From Alkaliphilus metalliredigens QYMF (GTDB lineage: Bacteria; Bacillota; Clostridia; Peptostreptococcales; Natronincolaceae), in contig NC_009633.1 of the NCBI RefSeq assembly GCF_000016985.1, positions 2,108,001 to 2,172,000 on the forward strand: a stretch of DNA of 64,000 nt. Reading direction: 5' to 3'. Both the position numbers and the translations under genes were made by a program. Positions 32,908 to 42,523 of this stretch are shown piece after piece (the stretch's first letter is position 1; the number at the start of each line of letters is the position of its first letter). Under the pieces are notes generated by a model. The model was not told where the DNA came from. It did no database searches and saw only the letters and a list, made by a program, of their open reading frames with translations.

Positions 32908-34791
32908 TTGATTTTTCAAGAATCAGACGTCAGACTATTTACAGATATGATGATGGAAGGGTTCATTTATATCGATCATCATGGTGTTATTCGTTTGTAT
33001 AACCAAAAAGCAAAAAAGATATTTGGAATCATTTACAAACAAGATCATGAGCATTCTAATGGACGTATTGAACCAGGTGACCTGGTGATCATTGCTGATA
33101 ATTGTTTGGGAGAAGACGATGGAAATCTCGATACCACATCCTTGACATCTATCGGTATACCCCCCAAAGCAGTTCAGTCTGGAGATGCGGTGGTGGCGGT
33201 AGGCATCTTTGAAAGTAAAATTAATAAAGGAGAATTTAAGATACTAAAAAACACAGGTTATAGCGAAAATTTGGTTCTTAATACGGAATTTCAACAACGC
33301 TCTATCAATGTAGAGATTAAATTCAATGAAAAGTTGATTCGCATAGAGGTAGGAAATCAACAGTTTGACATGCCTTATATGAAAGCAGTGGGTCACATGG
33401 TTGTGCTTGAAGGTCAAAGCGGTGCGGTGAAGTTTTATCAGGAGCGGGGCTATTCTGTCCGTAAGGAATCCATAGGACAATTACTCAAAGGTAAAACATT
33501 CCGTGCAAAGGGAAATCAGGAGGAACATTTAAATGCTCTTGGTAAGCATTTGTTGGATATCCATGATGAGACTCCGGTGATTAGAGAATTCATACAAGCA
33601 GCTAAGGGTAGTGGAATTGGATATCAAAACCGCTTTGCAGAAATAAATGGCCGCCAAACATTGTGTTCCCTCATCCCGGTTAATAAGGGGCGGAAAGGAA
33701 GAGGTGCCGTGTTAAAGGTGGAAGACGTTACGGAGATTAAACAGGTGATTCATGAAAGAAGTGAAGCCCTACATAATCTTGAGCTTGCACAAAACAGGCT
33801 GATGGGAGAAGATGCTGCCAAGGAGGCATTCCCAGAAATCATCGGAGATAGCGAAGAAATGCGGCATATACGAATGATGGCGGCAAAAGCTGCCAAAACT
33901 TCTTCCAATGTATTACTTCTTGGAGAAAGTGGAACTGGGAAAACCATATTAGCAAAAGCAATTCATCGGGCAGGAGAAAAGGAAAGTATGGCATTTGTTC
34001 AGATTAACTGTGGCTCAATACCGGAGAATTTACTTGAAAGTGAGATGTTTGGTTATGAAAAAGGTGCCTTTACAGGTGCTAACAAAGAAGGTAAAAAAGG
34101 GCTTTTTGAAGTTGCAGATGGGGGGACGCTCTTCCTAGATGAAATAGGTGAATTGCCTTCAGCTCTTCAAGTTAAATTATTACATGTGATTCAACATAGA
34201 AGTTTTTACCGAGTAGGGGGTAATGAAAAAATCAATGTAAACGTCCGGATTATAGCAGCAACCAATCGCAACCTAGAAGAAGAAATGCGACAAGGGCGGT
34301 TCCGGGAAGATCTTTACTATCGGATCAACGTACTTCCCATATGGATTCCTCCTTTAAGACAGCGTAAAGATGATATTCAATTGCTAGTTAAAAAGCTGCT
34401 CCACAGGACCTGTCAGCAAGCTGGTGTTGAAGAAAAATTACTTTCGGCAGAAGCATTGCTAAAATTAAGGAAATATCATTGGCCAGGAAATATCAGAGAG
34501 CTTGAAAACACATTAGAAAGGGCAATGCATCTATCGGATAGTCGCATCCTACTATCTGGACAGATGATGGTTAAGGTTACTGACAGCTTTGTTCAGTATC
34601 AATATGAGGAAGCCCCACTTCCCACAATAAAAGAAGCGGTTCGGAAATGTGAAAAAGAGCTAATAAATGAAACATTGAAGCATTTTAAAGGAAATCGTAA
34701 AAAAGCAATGCAACAATTGGGAATTGCAAAAACGAGGTTTTATGAAAAGATTAAAGAATATAAAATTATTGAAGATGGGAGAAGAGACTAG
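32908..34791 (+). CDS. Sigma-54-dependent transcriptional activator (PAS-AAA+-Fis HTH)
   Basis: A 627-residue enhancer-binding protein. The N-terminus has a PAS-like segment (MMMEGFIYIDHHGVIRLYNQKAKKIFG), then a long unusual middle region of about 200 residues, and a second PAS-like sensory part before residue 310. The AAA+ domain has Walker A GESGTGKT near residue 340, the sigma-54 contact loop GAFTGA near 386, and Walker B GGTLFLDEIGEL. The C-terminal helix-turn-helix includes NRKKAMQQLGIAKTRFYEKIKEY. It hydrolyses ATP to open sigma-54 promoters. The -24/-12 promoter 250 bases downstream points to the following peptide operon as target. Starts at TTG behind GAGGGGG. The signal is probably a peptide or cell-wall fragment, which is inference. 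Confidence 0.9.
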   Translation: MIFQESDVRLFTDMMMEGFIYIDHHGVIRLYNQKAKKIFGIIYKQDHEHSNGRIEPGDLVIIADNCLGEDDGNLDTTSLTSIGIPPKAVQSGDAVVAVGIFESKINKGEFKILKNTGYSENLVLNTEFQQRSINVEIKFNEKLIRIEVGNQQFDMPYMKAVGHMVVLEGQSGAVKFYQERGYSVRKESIGQLLKGKTFRAKGNQEEHLNALGKHLLDIHDETPVIREFIQAAKGSGIGYQNRFAEINGRQTLCSLIPVNKGRKGRGAVLKVEDVTEIKQVIHERSEALHNLELAQNRLMGEDAAKEAFPEIIGDSEEMRHIRMMAAKAAKTSSNVLLLGESGTGKTILAKAIHRAGEKESMAFVQINCGSIPENLLESEMFGYEKGAFTGANKEGKKGLFEVADGGTLFLDEIGELPSALQVKLLHVIQHRSFYRVGGNEKINVNVRIIAATNRNLEEEMRQGRFREDLYYRINVLPIWIPPLRQRKDDIQLLVKKLLHRTCQQAGVEEKLLSAEALLKLRKYHWPGNIRELENTLERAMHLSDSRILLSGQMMVKVTDSFVQYQYEEAPLPTIKEAVRKCEKELINETLKHFKGNRKKAMQQLGIAKTRFYEKIKEYKIIEDGRRD

Positions 34792-34795
34792 CAAG

Positions 34796-34927
34796 TCCGT
34801 TTTTGCGGAATTAGTCCCAAAAAACGGAATAAATTAACAACTAGCTATAATGGACTAAATAGAGACTTTAAAAAAAAAATAATCAAACATAAGAAAACAG
34901 TTCGTTTTAGCGGACTGTTTTCTTATG
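34796..34927 (+). promoter_or_regulatory. Candidate activator-binding repeats and terminator
   Basis: TCCGTTTTTGCGGA (34796-34809) and TTCGTTTTAGCGGA (34901-34914) are near-identical 14-base dyads (TYCG-N6-CGGA), and an inverted half CAAAAAACGGA lies at about 34818-34828. They sit 120-250 bases upstream of the -24/-12 promoter, a usual place for enhancer sites. The second copy is in the loop of a perfect 14-bp hairpin (34888-34901 with 34914-34927) that may terminate the activator gene. Confidence 0.6.
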
Positions 34928-35045
34928 TTATTCACTCATAAGGGCTCTTGGGTTTAAAGTGAAGAACTAAATAAAAAATAATGTATAATGAAAAACATTG
35001 AAAACAAAGGGAGAGAGAGTACATAGATAATATTGAGAGAATTAA

Positions 35046-35061
35046 TGGTACAATATTTGCA
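35046..35061 (+). promoter_or_regulatory. Sigma-54 (-24/-12) promoter
   Basis: TGGTACAATATTTGCA: GG at 35047-35048 and GC at 35059-35060, with exactly ten bases between, matching the TGGCAC-N5-TTGCA consensus with one change. It lies between the activator gene and the importer operon, giving a leader of about 165 bases. Confidence 0.82.
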
Positions 35062-35238
35062 TAATATCACATAATATAGAATTTGTTGAAGATTCTCATA
35101 ATTTGAAGCGTTGCCAAAATCATCTGATAAAGGAGGGTAAGATTTAGACACGGAGAGGCAACGTACTAGGCAGTTTTCTTATTTTAAGACAAAGTAATTG
35201 GAAGATGAAAAACAGTTAAATAAAAAGGGGGAATTAGA

Positions 35239-36801
35239 TTGTATAAAAAAAATGTGAAATGGATAACAGTAGCTATTTTACTAACATTTTTACTGGCTCT
35301 TGTAGGGTGTGGGGGTGCTGGAGAGACCGCAGGTGAAAATGGAAATGGAGAAGAATCTGTTGTGGAAGAGCCAAGAACAGATCTGATATGGGGTGCCACA
35401 CAGGATCCTGATACTTTAGACCCACGTCTGACAACCTCTGCCTATTCGGGAGAAGTGTTAGAATTGATATTTAATTCATTGATTTATCCAGATGAAAACT
35501 TAGTAATGCAGTTTGATTTAGCGACAGGCATGGAAACGCCTGATGATACGACTTATATTTTTACCCTACGAGAAGATGTGAAGTGGCATGATGGTGAACC
35601 TTTCACCGCCCGTGATGTGGTTTTTACCTATGAAGCCATCCTAGATGAGAACTTTGGCTCACCACATCGAAGTCGTACTTCTGTTAATAGTGTTGAAGCA
35701 TTAGATGAGTACACTGTAAAATTCACAACAGAAAATCCAAATGCAGCAGCGTGGACCAGCCTTAGAAGATTTATTGTGCCGGCACATTTAGCACCTTCTG
35801 AGCCTTATGATGGGGAAGAAGGAAGCTTTGGTTTTAATCCTGTGGGTACTGGGCCATACAAGTTAACGCAATGGATCCCTAATAATATCATTACCCTAGA
35901 GAGAAATGATGATTATTTTGAAGGACCAGCTATTTTAGAAACCATCGTCAGAAGAGAAATTCCAGAGCATGAAACTCGCTATGCTGAGCTGCTTGCTGGA
36001 AACATCGACTTAGCGCCGCCACCTGAACGAGAACTTGATATTCTAAATGATAATCCTGATTTTACAGTGGTGATTTCTCCAACGCTTAATTATTTCCCTA
36101 TTGCCATCAATCATGCCTATGAGGGAAGTGATGTTCTCAATGATGTACGGATCCGACAAGCGTTAAACTATGCCATAGATAAAGAATCTATTGTAAAACA
36201 TATCTGGCCAACAGCTAGTGTCATGCATAACCCTATTATGGCTGGAACATGGGCATATGATGATGATGCTACCTACAAATATGCCTATAATCCAGAAAAA
36301 GCAAAGGAACTTCTAGCAGAAGCTGGATATAGTGACGGACTAACCGTGAGCATTACCATGTCCAACAGTTCCGAAAACGTTGAACTAGGAGAAATGCTTC
36401 GAAGTTATTATGCAGAGGTAGGCATTGAACTACAGGCGGATACCATGGAGTTTAGTTCTGCCCTTGAAAAAATTCTTAATGGAGATTATCAGCTGTATCA
36501 CATGGGCTCTACCGGTATGTACGATCCTCATGATTTCATGGGTCGATTCATTAATGGTACAGGTACAACAGCTTACAATAACCCTGAGTTCAATGTTCTA
36601 GTGGAAGAAGCTGTTACCATTATTGATGATCAAGATGCTAGAAAAGCCCTATATTCTCAAGCGCAAAAAGTGATGACAGAAGATGCCTATAATGTGCCCC
36701 TACGTAACAGCCAGGTATTTATGGCTTGGAACAAAGACTTTGTATATGATTACAATTATGTTATCCGAAGTCGAAGCCTAAAGGATGCATATTGGAAATA
36801 A
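35239..36801 (+). CDS. Oligopeptide ABC importer, solute-binding lipoprotein
   Basis: A 520-residue family-5 binding lipoprotein, lipobox LALVGC, then a Gly/Glu-rich linker. Core segments are TYIFTLREDVKWHDGEPFTARDVVFTYE, NPVGTGPYKLTQWIPNN and NDVRIRQALNYAIDKESIV. It starts at TTG behind AGGGGGAA. First gene of an eight-gene run controlled by the sigma-54 promoter. The neighbours (D-aminopeptidase, N-acyl-D-amino-acid deacylase-like, NlpC/P60 fusion) suggest that the ligands are cell-wall peptides with D-amino acids. Confidence 0.9.
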   Translation: MYKKNVKWITVAILLTFLLALVGCGGAGETAGENGNGEESVVEEPRTDLIWGATQDPDTLDPRLTTSAYSGEVLELIFNSLIYPDENLVMQFDLATGMETPDDTTYIFTLREDVKWHDGEPFTARDVVFTYEAILDENFGSPHRSRTSVNSVEALDEYTVKFTTENPNAAAWTSLRRFIVPAHLAPSEPYDGEEGSFGFNPVGTGPYKLTQWIPNNIITLERNDDYFEGPAILETIVRREIPEHETRYAELLAGNIDLAPPPERELDILNDNPDFTVVISPTLNYFPIAINHAYEGSDVLNDVRIRQALNYAIDKESIVKHIWPTASVMHNPIMAGTWAYDDDATYKYAYNPEKAKELLAEAGYSDGLTVSITMSNSSENVELGEMLRSYYAEVGIELQADTMEFSSALEKILNGDYQLYHMGSTGMYDPHDFMGRFINGTGTTAYNNPEFNVLVEEAVTIIDDQDARKALYSQAQKVMTEDAYNVPLRNSQVFMAWNKDFVYDYNYVIRSRSLKDAYWK

Positions 36802-36828
36802 TTTACTAACTCAGTAAGAGTGTGTAAA

Positions 36829-36857
36829 GGAGCAGGTGGTTTTATTCTGCCTGCTCC
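36829..36857 (+). terminator. Stem-loop between binding-protein and permease genes
   Basis: GGAGCAGG (36829-36836) pairs with CCTGCTCC (36850-36857). Such hairpins after binding-protein genes often protect or partly terminate the mRNA so that the binding protein exceeds the permeases. Confidence 0.65.
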
Positions 36858-36966
36858 ATTTATATAGTAGAAAAGTTCTGCTTTTATCGAAATCATTTTC
36901 TTGAATTTTAATCAAGACTAAATATAGGCTCCATAGGGAGTAAAAAACAACAAGGAGCGTGACTAT

Positions 36967-37887
36967 ATGCATATATATATTGCAAAACGCTTGCTTCAAG
37001 CGATTCCTGTGATATTCCTGGTAACGGTCATTACCTTTTCACTGATTCATCTGATGCCGGGAGATCCGGCAATCATGAGAGCAGGGGAAGGTGCCAGCAT
37101 AGAACAGGTTGAGGCCATACGAGAGGCCATGGGTCTAAATGAACCCATCCACCAGCAATATCTGTCATGGGTAACTGGTCTTTTGCAAGGTGATTTAGGT
37201 TACTCATTGCAAGATGGTCGTCCAGTATTTTCTACTTTAATTCAGCGTTTACCAGCAACTTTATATTTGGTAATGGCATCCTTTGTGGTATCAATTGCTA
37301 TCGGTGTCCCCATCGGTATATTGTCTGCGGTGAAGCAAAACACATTTATTGATTCCTTCGCCAGAGGATTTGCACTTCTAGGGATTTCCCTACCTAGTTT
37401 TTGGTTTGCTCTGATGATGATGCTGCTCTTTTCATATAAGTTGCAGTGGTTGCCAGCAAGTGGGTCTGGCACATTAGCTCACCTTATTATGCCATCATTG
37501 GCACTGGGCATGGCTTCTGCAGGACTGATTACCCGTATGACCCGCTCTGCCATGTTAGAAGTACTGAAGCAGGATTACATTCGTACTGCTCGGTCTAAGG
37601 GGCTTCGGGCACAAATTGTTATTTATAAACATGCCTTGAAAAATGCTCTGTTACCAGTGGTCACAGTCATTGGTCTTCAGTTAGGCTATCGTTTAGGTGG
37701 TTCTGTTATTGTTGAAACTGTTTTTGCTTATCCAGGTATTGGCCGATTTGCCTATAACCGTTTATTAGCCAGAGATTTTCCCATGATAATGGGTAACTTA
37801 TTTATTTTTGCCATGATTTTTATCATTGTTAATATCATAACCGACATTATTTATGGATTCCTTGAGCCTCGAATACGATATGACTAG
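36967..37887 (+). CDS. dppB: Oligopeptide ABC importer permease
   Basis: A 306-residue DppB-type inner-membrane permease. It has the N-terminal LLQAIPVIFLVTVITFSLIHLMPGDPA helix, EAMGLNEPIHQQYLSWVTGLLQGDLG, and an EAA loop DYIRTARSKGLRAQIVIYKHALKNALLP. The end VETVFAYPGIGRFAYNRLLARDFPMIMG is typical. Starts behind AAGGAG. Six hydrophobic segments. Confidence 0.9.
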   Translation: MHIYIAKRLLQAIPVIFLVTVITFSLIHLMPGDPAIMRAGEGASIEQVEAIREAMGLNEPIHQQYLSWVTGLLQGDLGYSLQDGRPVFSTLIQRLPATLYLVMASFVVSIAIGVPIGILSAVKQNTFIDSFARGFALLGISLPSFWFALMMMLLFSYKLQWLPASGSGTLAHLIMPSLALGMASAGLITRMTRSAMLEVLKQDYIRTARSKGLRAQIVIYKHALKNALLPVVTVIGLQLGYRLGGSVIVETVFAYPGIGRFAYNRLLARDFPMIMGNLFIFAMIFIIVNIITDIIYGFLEPRIRYD

Positions 37888-37925
37888 GAATCAAAGGACC
37901 AATCATAAAAAAGGAGGTTGAAGAC

Positions 37926-38822
37926 TTGAGTTCAGTTGATTCAAAATTAGAGGCGGAAGTGAAAGTCCCTGTGAAACGCAGTACCAGTTTTCGGGATGAC
38001 GCCATACGCCGGTTTAAGAAAAATCCCACAGCCATTTTTGGTCTTGTGATTGTCATATTTTTTCTTCTCATTGCTATTTTTGGAAAATTCATCACACCCC
38101 ACGACCCTTTTAAGCAAAACATTATCAATGCCCATCAATCACCAGGAGGACAATATTTGTTAGGCACTGACTTTTTTGGTCGTGATGTGCTGAGTCGAAT
38201 TTTTATTGGGGCTCGTATTTCTTTGTTAGTAGGAGTTGCGGTGGTAACACTTCGAGCTGTTATTGGCATTCCATACGGTCTCGTTGCAGGGTATTACGGT
38301 GGAAGAATTGAAGCTTTTATGATGCGTATTGTTGATGCATTCATTGCCTTTCCTGGAATTATTTTGGCCATGGCGATTATGGCTGTTCGAGGGCCAGGGA
38401 TTGAAAATGTTATATTTGCCCTTACCATTAGTGGATGGCCAATGTTTGCGCGACTGGTGAGAGGTGAAAGTATGTCTCTAAAAGAAAGGGAGTACGTCCA
38501 GGCAGCTCGAGCACTGGGATATAACGATGGGAAAGTCATGTTTCAGCACATACTTCCTAACTGCTTGGCCACCATCATTGTTTATACCACCATGGGCATT
38601 GCCACACCCATTTTAGCGGAAGCTGGACTTAGCTTTTTAGGCCTAGGAGCCACAGCGGATCAGGCCACTTGGGGATTTCAGATGTCTCTAGAAAGACAGT
38701 ATATGCGTACGGCCTGGTGGTCTGTTACCTTTCCTGGTTTAGCATTGATGGTAGTGATCCTAGGTTTTAATCTTCTGGGCGACGGCCTTCGGGACGTATT
38801 GGATCCTAGAATGAAAGAATAG
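37926..38822 (+). CDS. dppC: Oligopeptide ABC importer permease
   Basis: A 298-residue DppC-type permease starting at TTG behind AAGGAGGTTG. A charged cytoplasmic N-terminus (RSTSFRDDAIRRFKKNP) leads to the first helix. Then LGTDFFGRDVLSRIFIGARISL, EAA loop EYVQAARALGYNDGKVMFQHILPNCLA and AGLSFLGLGATADQATWGFQ. It ends 18 bases before the first ATPase gene. Confidence 0.9.
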   Translation: MSSVDSKLEAEVKVPVKRSTSFRDDAIRRFKKNPTAIFGLVIVIFFLLIAIFGKFITPHDPFKQNIINAHQSPGGQYLLGTDFFGRDVLSRIFIGARISLLVGVAVVTLRAVIGIPYGLVAGYYGGRIEAFMMRIVDAFIAFPGIILAMAIMAVRGPGIENVIFALTISGWPMFARLVRGESMSLKEREYVQAARALGYNDGKVMFQHILPNCLATIIVYTTMGIATPILAEAGLSFLGLGATADQATWGFQMSLERQYMRTAWWSVTFPGLALMVVILGFNLLGDGLRDVLDPRMKE

Positions 38823-38840
38823 ACAGAGGGAGTTGATTCT

Positions 38841-39830
38841 TTGAGTGCCAATCTTCTTGAAGTAAAAAACCTTGTGACAGAATTCAGCACTCCGGCGGGG
38901 AAAGTCCGGGCCGTAGATGGTATAAGTTTCCACGTAAAACATAAAGAAACCGTAGGGATTGTTGGTGAATCTGGATGTGGAAAAAGTGTGACTGCTTTAT
39001 CGATTATGGGTTTAGTTTTGGACCCCGGTGAAGTTCGCGGATCCATTGAATTTAACGGCCAGGATCTAGTCAAGCTCTCTGATCGACAGATGCGAAAAAT
39101 CCGAGGAAATGACATTTCAATGATTTTTCAGGAGCCCATGACGTCACTGAACCCAGTATATACCATTGGAAATCAGCTTTCAGAGCCCCTACGCCTTCAC
39201 CAAGGATTAAGTCGTAAACAAGCTTGGGAAAAATCCATTGAGTACCTTAAACTGGTGGGTATTTCTTCGCCGGAAAAAAGGGTTCATGAGTATCCCCACC
39301 AGTTAAGTGGCGGTATGCAACAGCGAGCCATGATTGCCATGGCCCTTACGTGCAACCCCAAGCTTCTCATTGCCGATGAACCAACCACAGCCCTAGATGT
39401 GACCATTCAAGCTCAAATCCTGGAACTGATGAAAGATTTAAAAGAGAAAATGTCCACCTCAATTATGATGATAACCCATGATTTAGCAGTGGTTGTGGAA
39501 ATGTGTGAGCGAGTTATTGTGATGTATGCAGGACGGATCGTTGAAACAGGAACTGTAAGAGATATTTTCAAGAAACCACACCATCCCTATACAGAGGGTT
39601 TGATACGATCAATTCCTAAATTAACAGAAAAGGAAGACGTGCTTTATGAAATAAAAGGAAGTGTTCCCAGTCCTTTAGATGCACCACCTGGATGTAAATT
39701 TAATAATCGTTGTGAATTTGCTACTGAGCGTTGTGAAAAAGAAGAACCCGAACTGATCACCATCAGTGAAGGACATGAAGCCCGTTGTTTTTATCCTCGT
39801 AATGTAAAGGGGGAGTCGTCATATGGATAG
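38841..39830 (+). CDS. dppD: Oligopeptide ABC importer ATPase
   Basis: A 329-residue ATP-binding subunit. Walker A GESGCGKSV, signature LSGGMQQR, Walker B LLIADEPTTALDV, then the peptide-importer C-terminal extension with PPGCKFNNRCEFATERCEKEEPE, whose cysteines resemble the iron-sulfur motif of DppD/OppD. TTG start; overlaps dppF by eight bases. Confidence 0.9.
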   Translation: MSANLLEVKNLVTEFSTPAGKVRAVDGISFHVKHKETVGIVGESGCGKSVTALSIMGLVLDPGEVRGSIEFNGQDLVKLSDRQMRKIRGNDISMIFQEPMTSLNPVYTIGNQLSEPLRLHQGLSRKQAWEKSIEYLKLVGISSPEKRVHEYPHQLSGGMQQRAMIAMALTCNPKLLIADEPTTALDVTIQAQILELMKDLKEKMSTSIMMITHDLAVVVEMCERVIVMYAGRIVETGTVRDIFKKPHHPYTEGLIRSIPKLTEKEDVLYEIKGSVPSPLDAPPGCKFNNRCEFATERCEKEEPELITISEGHEARCFYPRNVKGESSYG

Positions 39831-40800
39831 TGAGAAAAAAACCTTGCTAAAAGTTGAAAATTTAAGAAAATACTATCCCATCAAAGGCGGTGTTCTCTCC
39901 CGTGTTGTGGGACAGGTCAAGGCTGTTGATGATATTAGTTTTCATGTTTTAGAAGGGGAAACCCTTGGTCTAGTAGGTGAGTCTGGTTGTGGGAAAACCA
40001 CTACAGGAAAAACCATTCTTCGCTTGGTAAAACATACTGAGGGTGCTGTGACCTACCGAGAGCAAAATATTTTTAAATTTACCTCAAAACAGATGAAAGA
40101 ATATCGTAAGGATGTTCAGATTATTTTTCAAGACCCTTATGGATCCCTGAATCCTCGACAAACTGTTGGTGACATGCTTAGGGAAATTATTCGATATCAT
40201 AATCTAGCCAGTGGCCCAGAGGTAGAGGAAAGGATAGAGAGTCTCATGGAAATGGTGGGGTTAAACAGATATCATATAGGGCGCTACCCCCATGAATTCT
40301 CAGGAGGCCAACGTCAACGGGTGGGGATTGCCCGGGCATTATGCCTTGAACCCAGGATGATAGTCTGCGATGAGCCAGTCAGTGCCCTAGATGTCTCTAT
40401 CCAGAGTCAGATTCTTAACCTATTAAAAAAGCTTCAGGGTGAATTAAACTTGACCTATTTATTTATTGCCCATGACCTTTCAGTGGTCAAGCATATTTCC
40501 GACCGAGTTGGGGTTATGTATCTTGGGAAAATGGCAGAATTGACCGAAACCGATAAGCTTTTTGAAAACCCACTACATCCCTATACAAAGGCATTGCTAA
40601 AGGCGATTCCAGTAGCCGACGTGGATCACACGCCATCCAAGGCAGTGTTGAAGGGAGATGTACCGAGTCCTAGCAATCCCCCTTCAGGCTGTGTATTTCA
40701 TACCAGATGTCCAGAATGCATGGAGATCTGCTCAGAAAAAGTGCCAGTTATGACAGAAGCGAACCCAGGTCATTTTGTATATTGTCATCTATATGAATAA
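39823..40800 (+). CDS. dppF: Oligopeptide ABC importer ATPase
   Basis: A 325-residue ATP-binding subunit. Walker A GESGCGKTT, signature FSGGQRQR, Walker B MIVCDEPVSALDV, and a C-terminal Cys-containing extension PPSGCVFHTRCPECMEICSEK. Starts at ATG behind AAAGGGGGAG. A 100-base spacer with a small hairpin follows before the hydrolase gene, but the strand and theme suggest one operon. Confidence 0.9.
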   Translation: MDSEKKTLLKVENLRKYYPIKGGVLSRVVGQVKAVDDISFHVLEGETLGLVGESGCGKTTTGKTILRLVKHTEGAVTYREQNIFKFTSKQMKEYRKDVQIIFQDPYGSLNPRQTVGDMLREIIRYHNLASGPEVEERIESLMEMVGLNRYHIGRYPHEFSGGQRQRVGIARALCLEPRMIVCDEPVSALDVSIQSQILNLLKKLQGELNLTYLFIAHDLSVVKHISDRVGVMYLGKMAELTETDKLFENPLHPYTKALLKAIPVADVDHTPSKAVLKGDVPSPSNPPSGCVFHTRCPECMEICSEKVPVMTEANPGHFVYCHLYE

Positions 40801-40900
40801 GACCCCATGAGGCAAATTTTCATTGCCTTGAGTACAGGAGCATATAACGGTTGCAGCGGGAGAGAATGGCGGAAATAATGTAGAGGAAAGGAGGCATTAT

Positions 40901-42523
40901 ATGCTCAAAGAGCAGATACTAGAAGTATTAATGGAAACAGAAGCCCAGGTGTCTGTTTCCATCAAAGATATGAGTCGTAACCAGTGGGTGATACGTTTGA
41001 ATGACACCCATAAAATGCCCTCAGCTAGTATCATAAAGCTTTTGATTATGATCGAGGCATTTTGTCAAGTAGAAGAAAAGAAATTTCAGTTGAATCAGTC
41101 CCTAACAATCCCTAAACAAGATCAGATTCCCCATAGCATGACCACAGATCTCGAAGAAAATACCTTTCAATTTGTTGATTTAGTACAGTTGATGATCACT
41201 GTCAGTGATAACACTGCTACCAATGTATTGATTGATCTTCTTGGGTTTGAAAACATTAATCAAAGAGCTGAAAAGTTAGGTCTAAAGGAAACAGTCCTCA
41301 GTCGTAAAATGTTGGATTTTAAAGCAGCTAAAGAGGGAAGACAAAACCTTACCCATGGAGAGGATGCCATCAGGATGATGGAGCTTATCGTTACGGAGCA
41401 GGCTGCTTCACCTCCGATGTGTCGCCGCATGATGGATATTTTATTCAATCAGCAGGATCGAGAAATGTTGCGTCGGTTTATACCCAAAAAAGTAAAAGTG
41501 GCTCATAAAACCGGTGACCTGCCGAATCTGAACCATGATGTAGGATGGGTGCTCTTATCTGATATGTCATACCTTATTGGGGTTTTTGTCAACGGAGCAG
41601 CGGATAATCTAGAAGCAAAAACAATCATTGGGAAGATATCCAAGCTGGCATATGACTATTTTTCTAATCAATCACCAGCCTTAGCACTGGTTAAAAGCAC
41701 CACAGCACCCATACAGCTGAAACCGGCCCCAGATAGTGAAATGGCTGACGAAGCCATTGCTGGCATGGTAGTGTCTAGATTGAAGGATTCAGGCGGTGGC
41801 TGGCATCTGATTCGAACGGACTATGGATACGAAGGATACCTCCACCAAAGGCACATGATAATGGATGAAGAAAGAGCGGCTTATTGGAAAGAACGGGCTC
41901 AAGATGTGATCATCAAGGCTTCAGCAGATGTGTTGGCAGGTCCTAGATATCAGTATCATGTGAAGCAGACATTGGTTCGTGGATCCAGGATAATACTTAC
42001 GGGAAGGGAATCTGAAGAATGGACGGAAGTAGAAAGACCAGGGGGAGATAAGGGATGGATCCGTAAGGATTTTGCCCAACCCTATTTGTACCCTACCAAT
42101 GATCCAAGCAACGGGGAAGAACAATTGTTGCGTAAAAAACTGGTGCAAACTGCACTAAGCTATCAGGGGAGTCAATACCGTTGGGGTGGTCGGACGCCCA
42201 TTGGTTTGGACTGTTCAGGTCTGACATCTATCAGCTACTTACTCAATGGTCTGCTCATTTACAGAGACGCTGTGCTTAAAGAGACATTTCTAAACCCCAT
42301 TTCTCTAGAGGAGATTAAGCCGGCTGATCTGATCTATTTTCCCGGTCATATCGCCATGTATATTGGGGGAGATAAATATATTCATTCCAGGGCTTCTGCC
42401 AATGGTGTTATCATTAACAGTTTAAATCCAGAGCATGGGGATTACGACGGTCCATTAAAAGAGAGTATTACGGGTGTCGGTACTATTTTTCGCCAAAAGG
42501 AGGCTGGAGAGTGGGTCCAATAG
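40901..42523 (+). CDS. Beta-lactamase-like serine hydrolase fused to SH3b and NlpC/P60 domains
   Basis: A 540-residue fusion without signal peptide. Residues 1-255 are a class A beta-lactamase/DD-peptidase-like domain with Ser43-x-x-Lys46 (SIIK), Ser102-Asp-Asn (SDN) and Lys203-Thr-Gly (KTG). Residues 285-400 look like two SH3b units (YGYEGYLHQRHM, KGWIRKDFAQPY). Residues 410-540 are NlpC/P60 with Cys438 in LDCSG, His483 in GHIAMYIG and His495 in KYIHSRAS. The second half matches YkfC-type gamma-D-glutamyl-L-diamino-acid endopeptidases, which act in the cytoplasm on imported muropeptides. The added serine hydrolase half is unusual and may cleave or bind D-Ala-containing peptides. The gene overlaps the next by 13 bases. 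Confidence 0.83.
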   Translation: MLKEQILEVLMETEAQVSVSIKDMSRNQWVIRLNDTHKMPSASIIKLLIMIEAFCQVEEKKFQLNQSLTIPKQDQIPHSMTTDLEENTFQFVDLVQLMITVSDNTATNVLIDLLGFENINQRAEKLGLKETVLSRKMLDFKAAKEGRQNLTHGEDAIRMMELIVTEQAASPPMCRRMMDILFNQQDREMLRRFIPKKVKVAHKTGDLPNLNHDVGWVLLSDMSYLIGVFVNGAADNLEAKTIIGKISKLAYDYFSNQSPALALVKSTTAPIQLKPAPDSEMADEAIAGMVVSRLKDSGGGWHLIRTDYGYEGYLHQRHMIMDEERAAYWKERAQDVIIKASADVLAGPRYQYHVKQTLVRGSRIILTGRESEEWTEVERPGGDKGWIRKDFAQPYLYPTNDPSNGEEQLLRKKLVQTALSYQGSQYRWGGRTPIGLDCSGLTSISYLLNGLLIYRDAVLKETFLNPISLEEIKPADLIYFPGHIAMYIGGDKYIHSRASANGVIINSLNPEHGDYDGPLKESITGVGTIFRQKEAGEWVQ

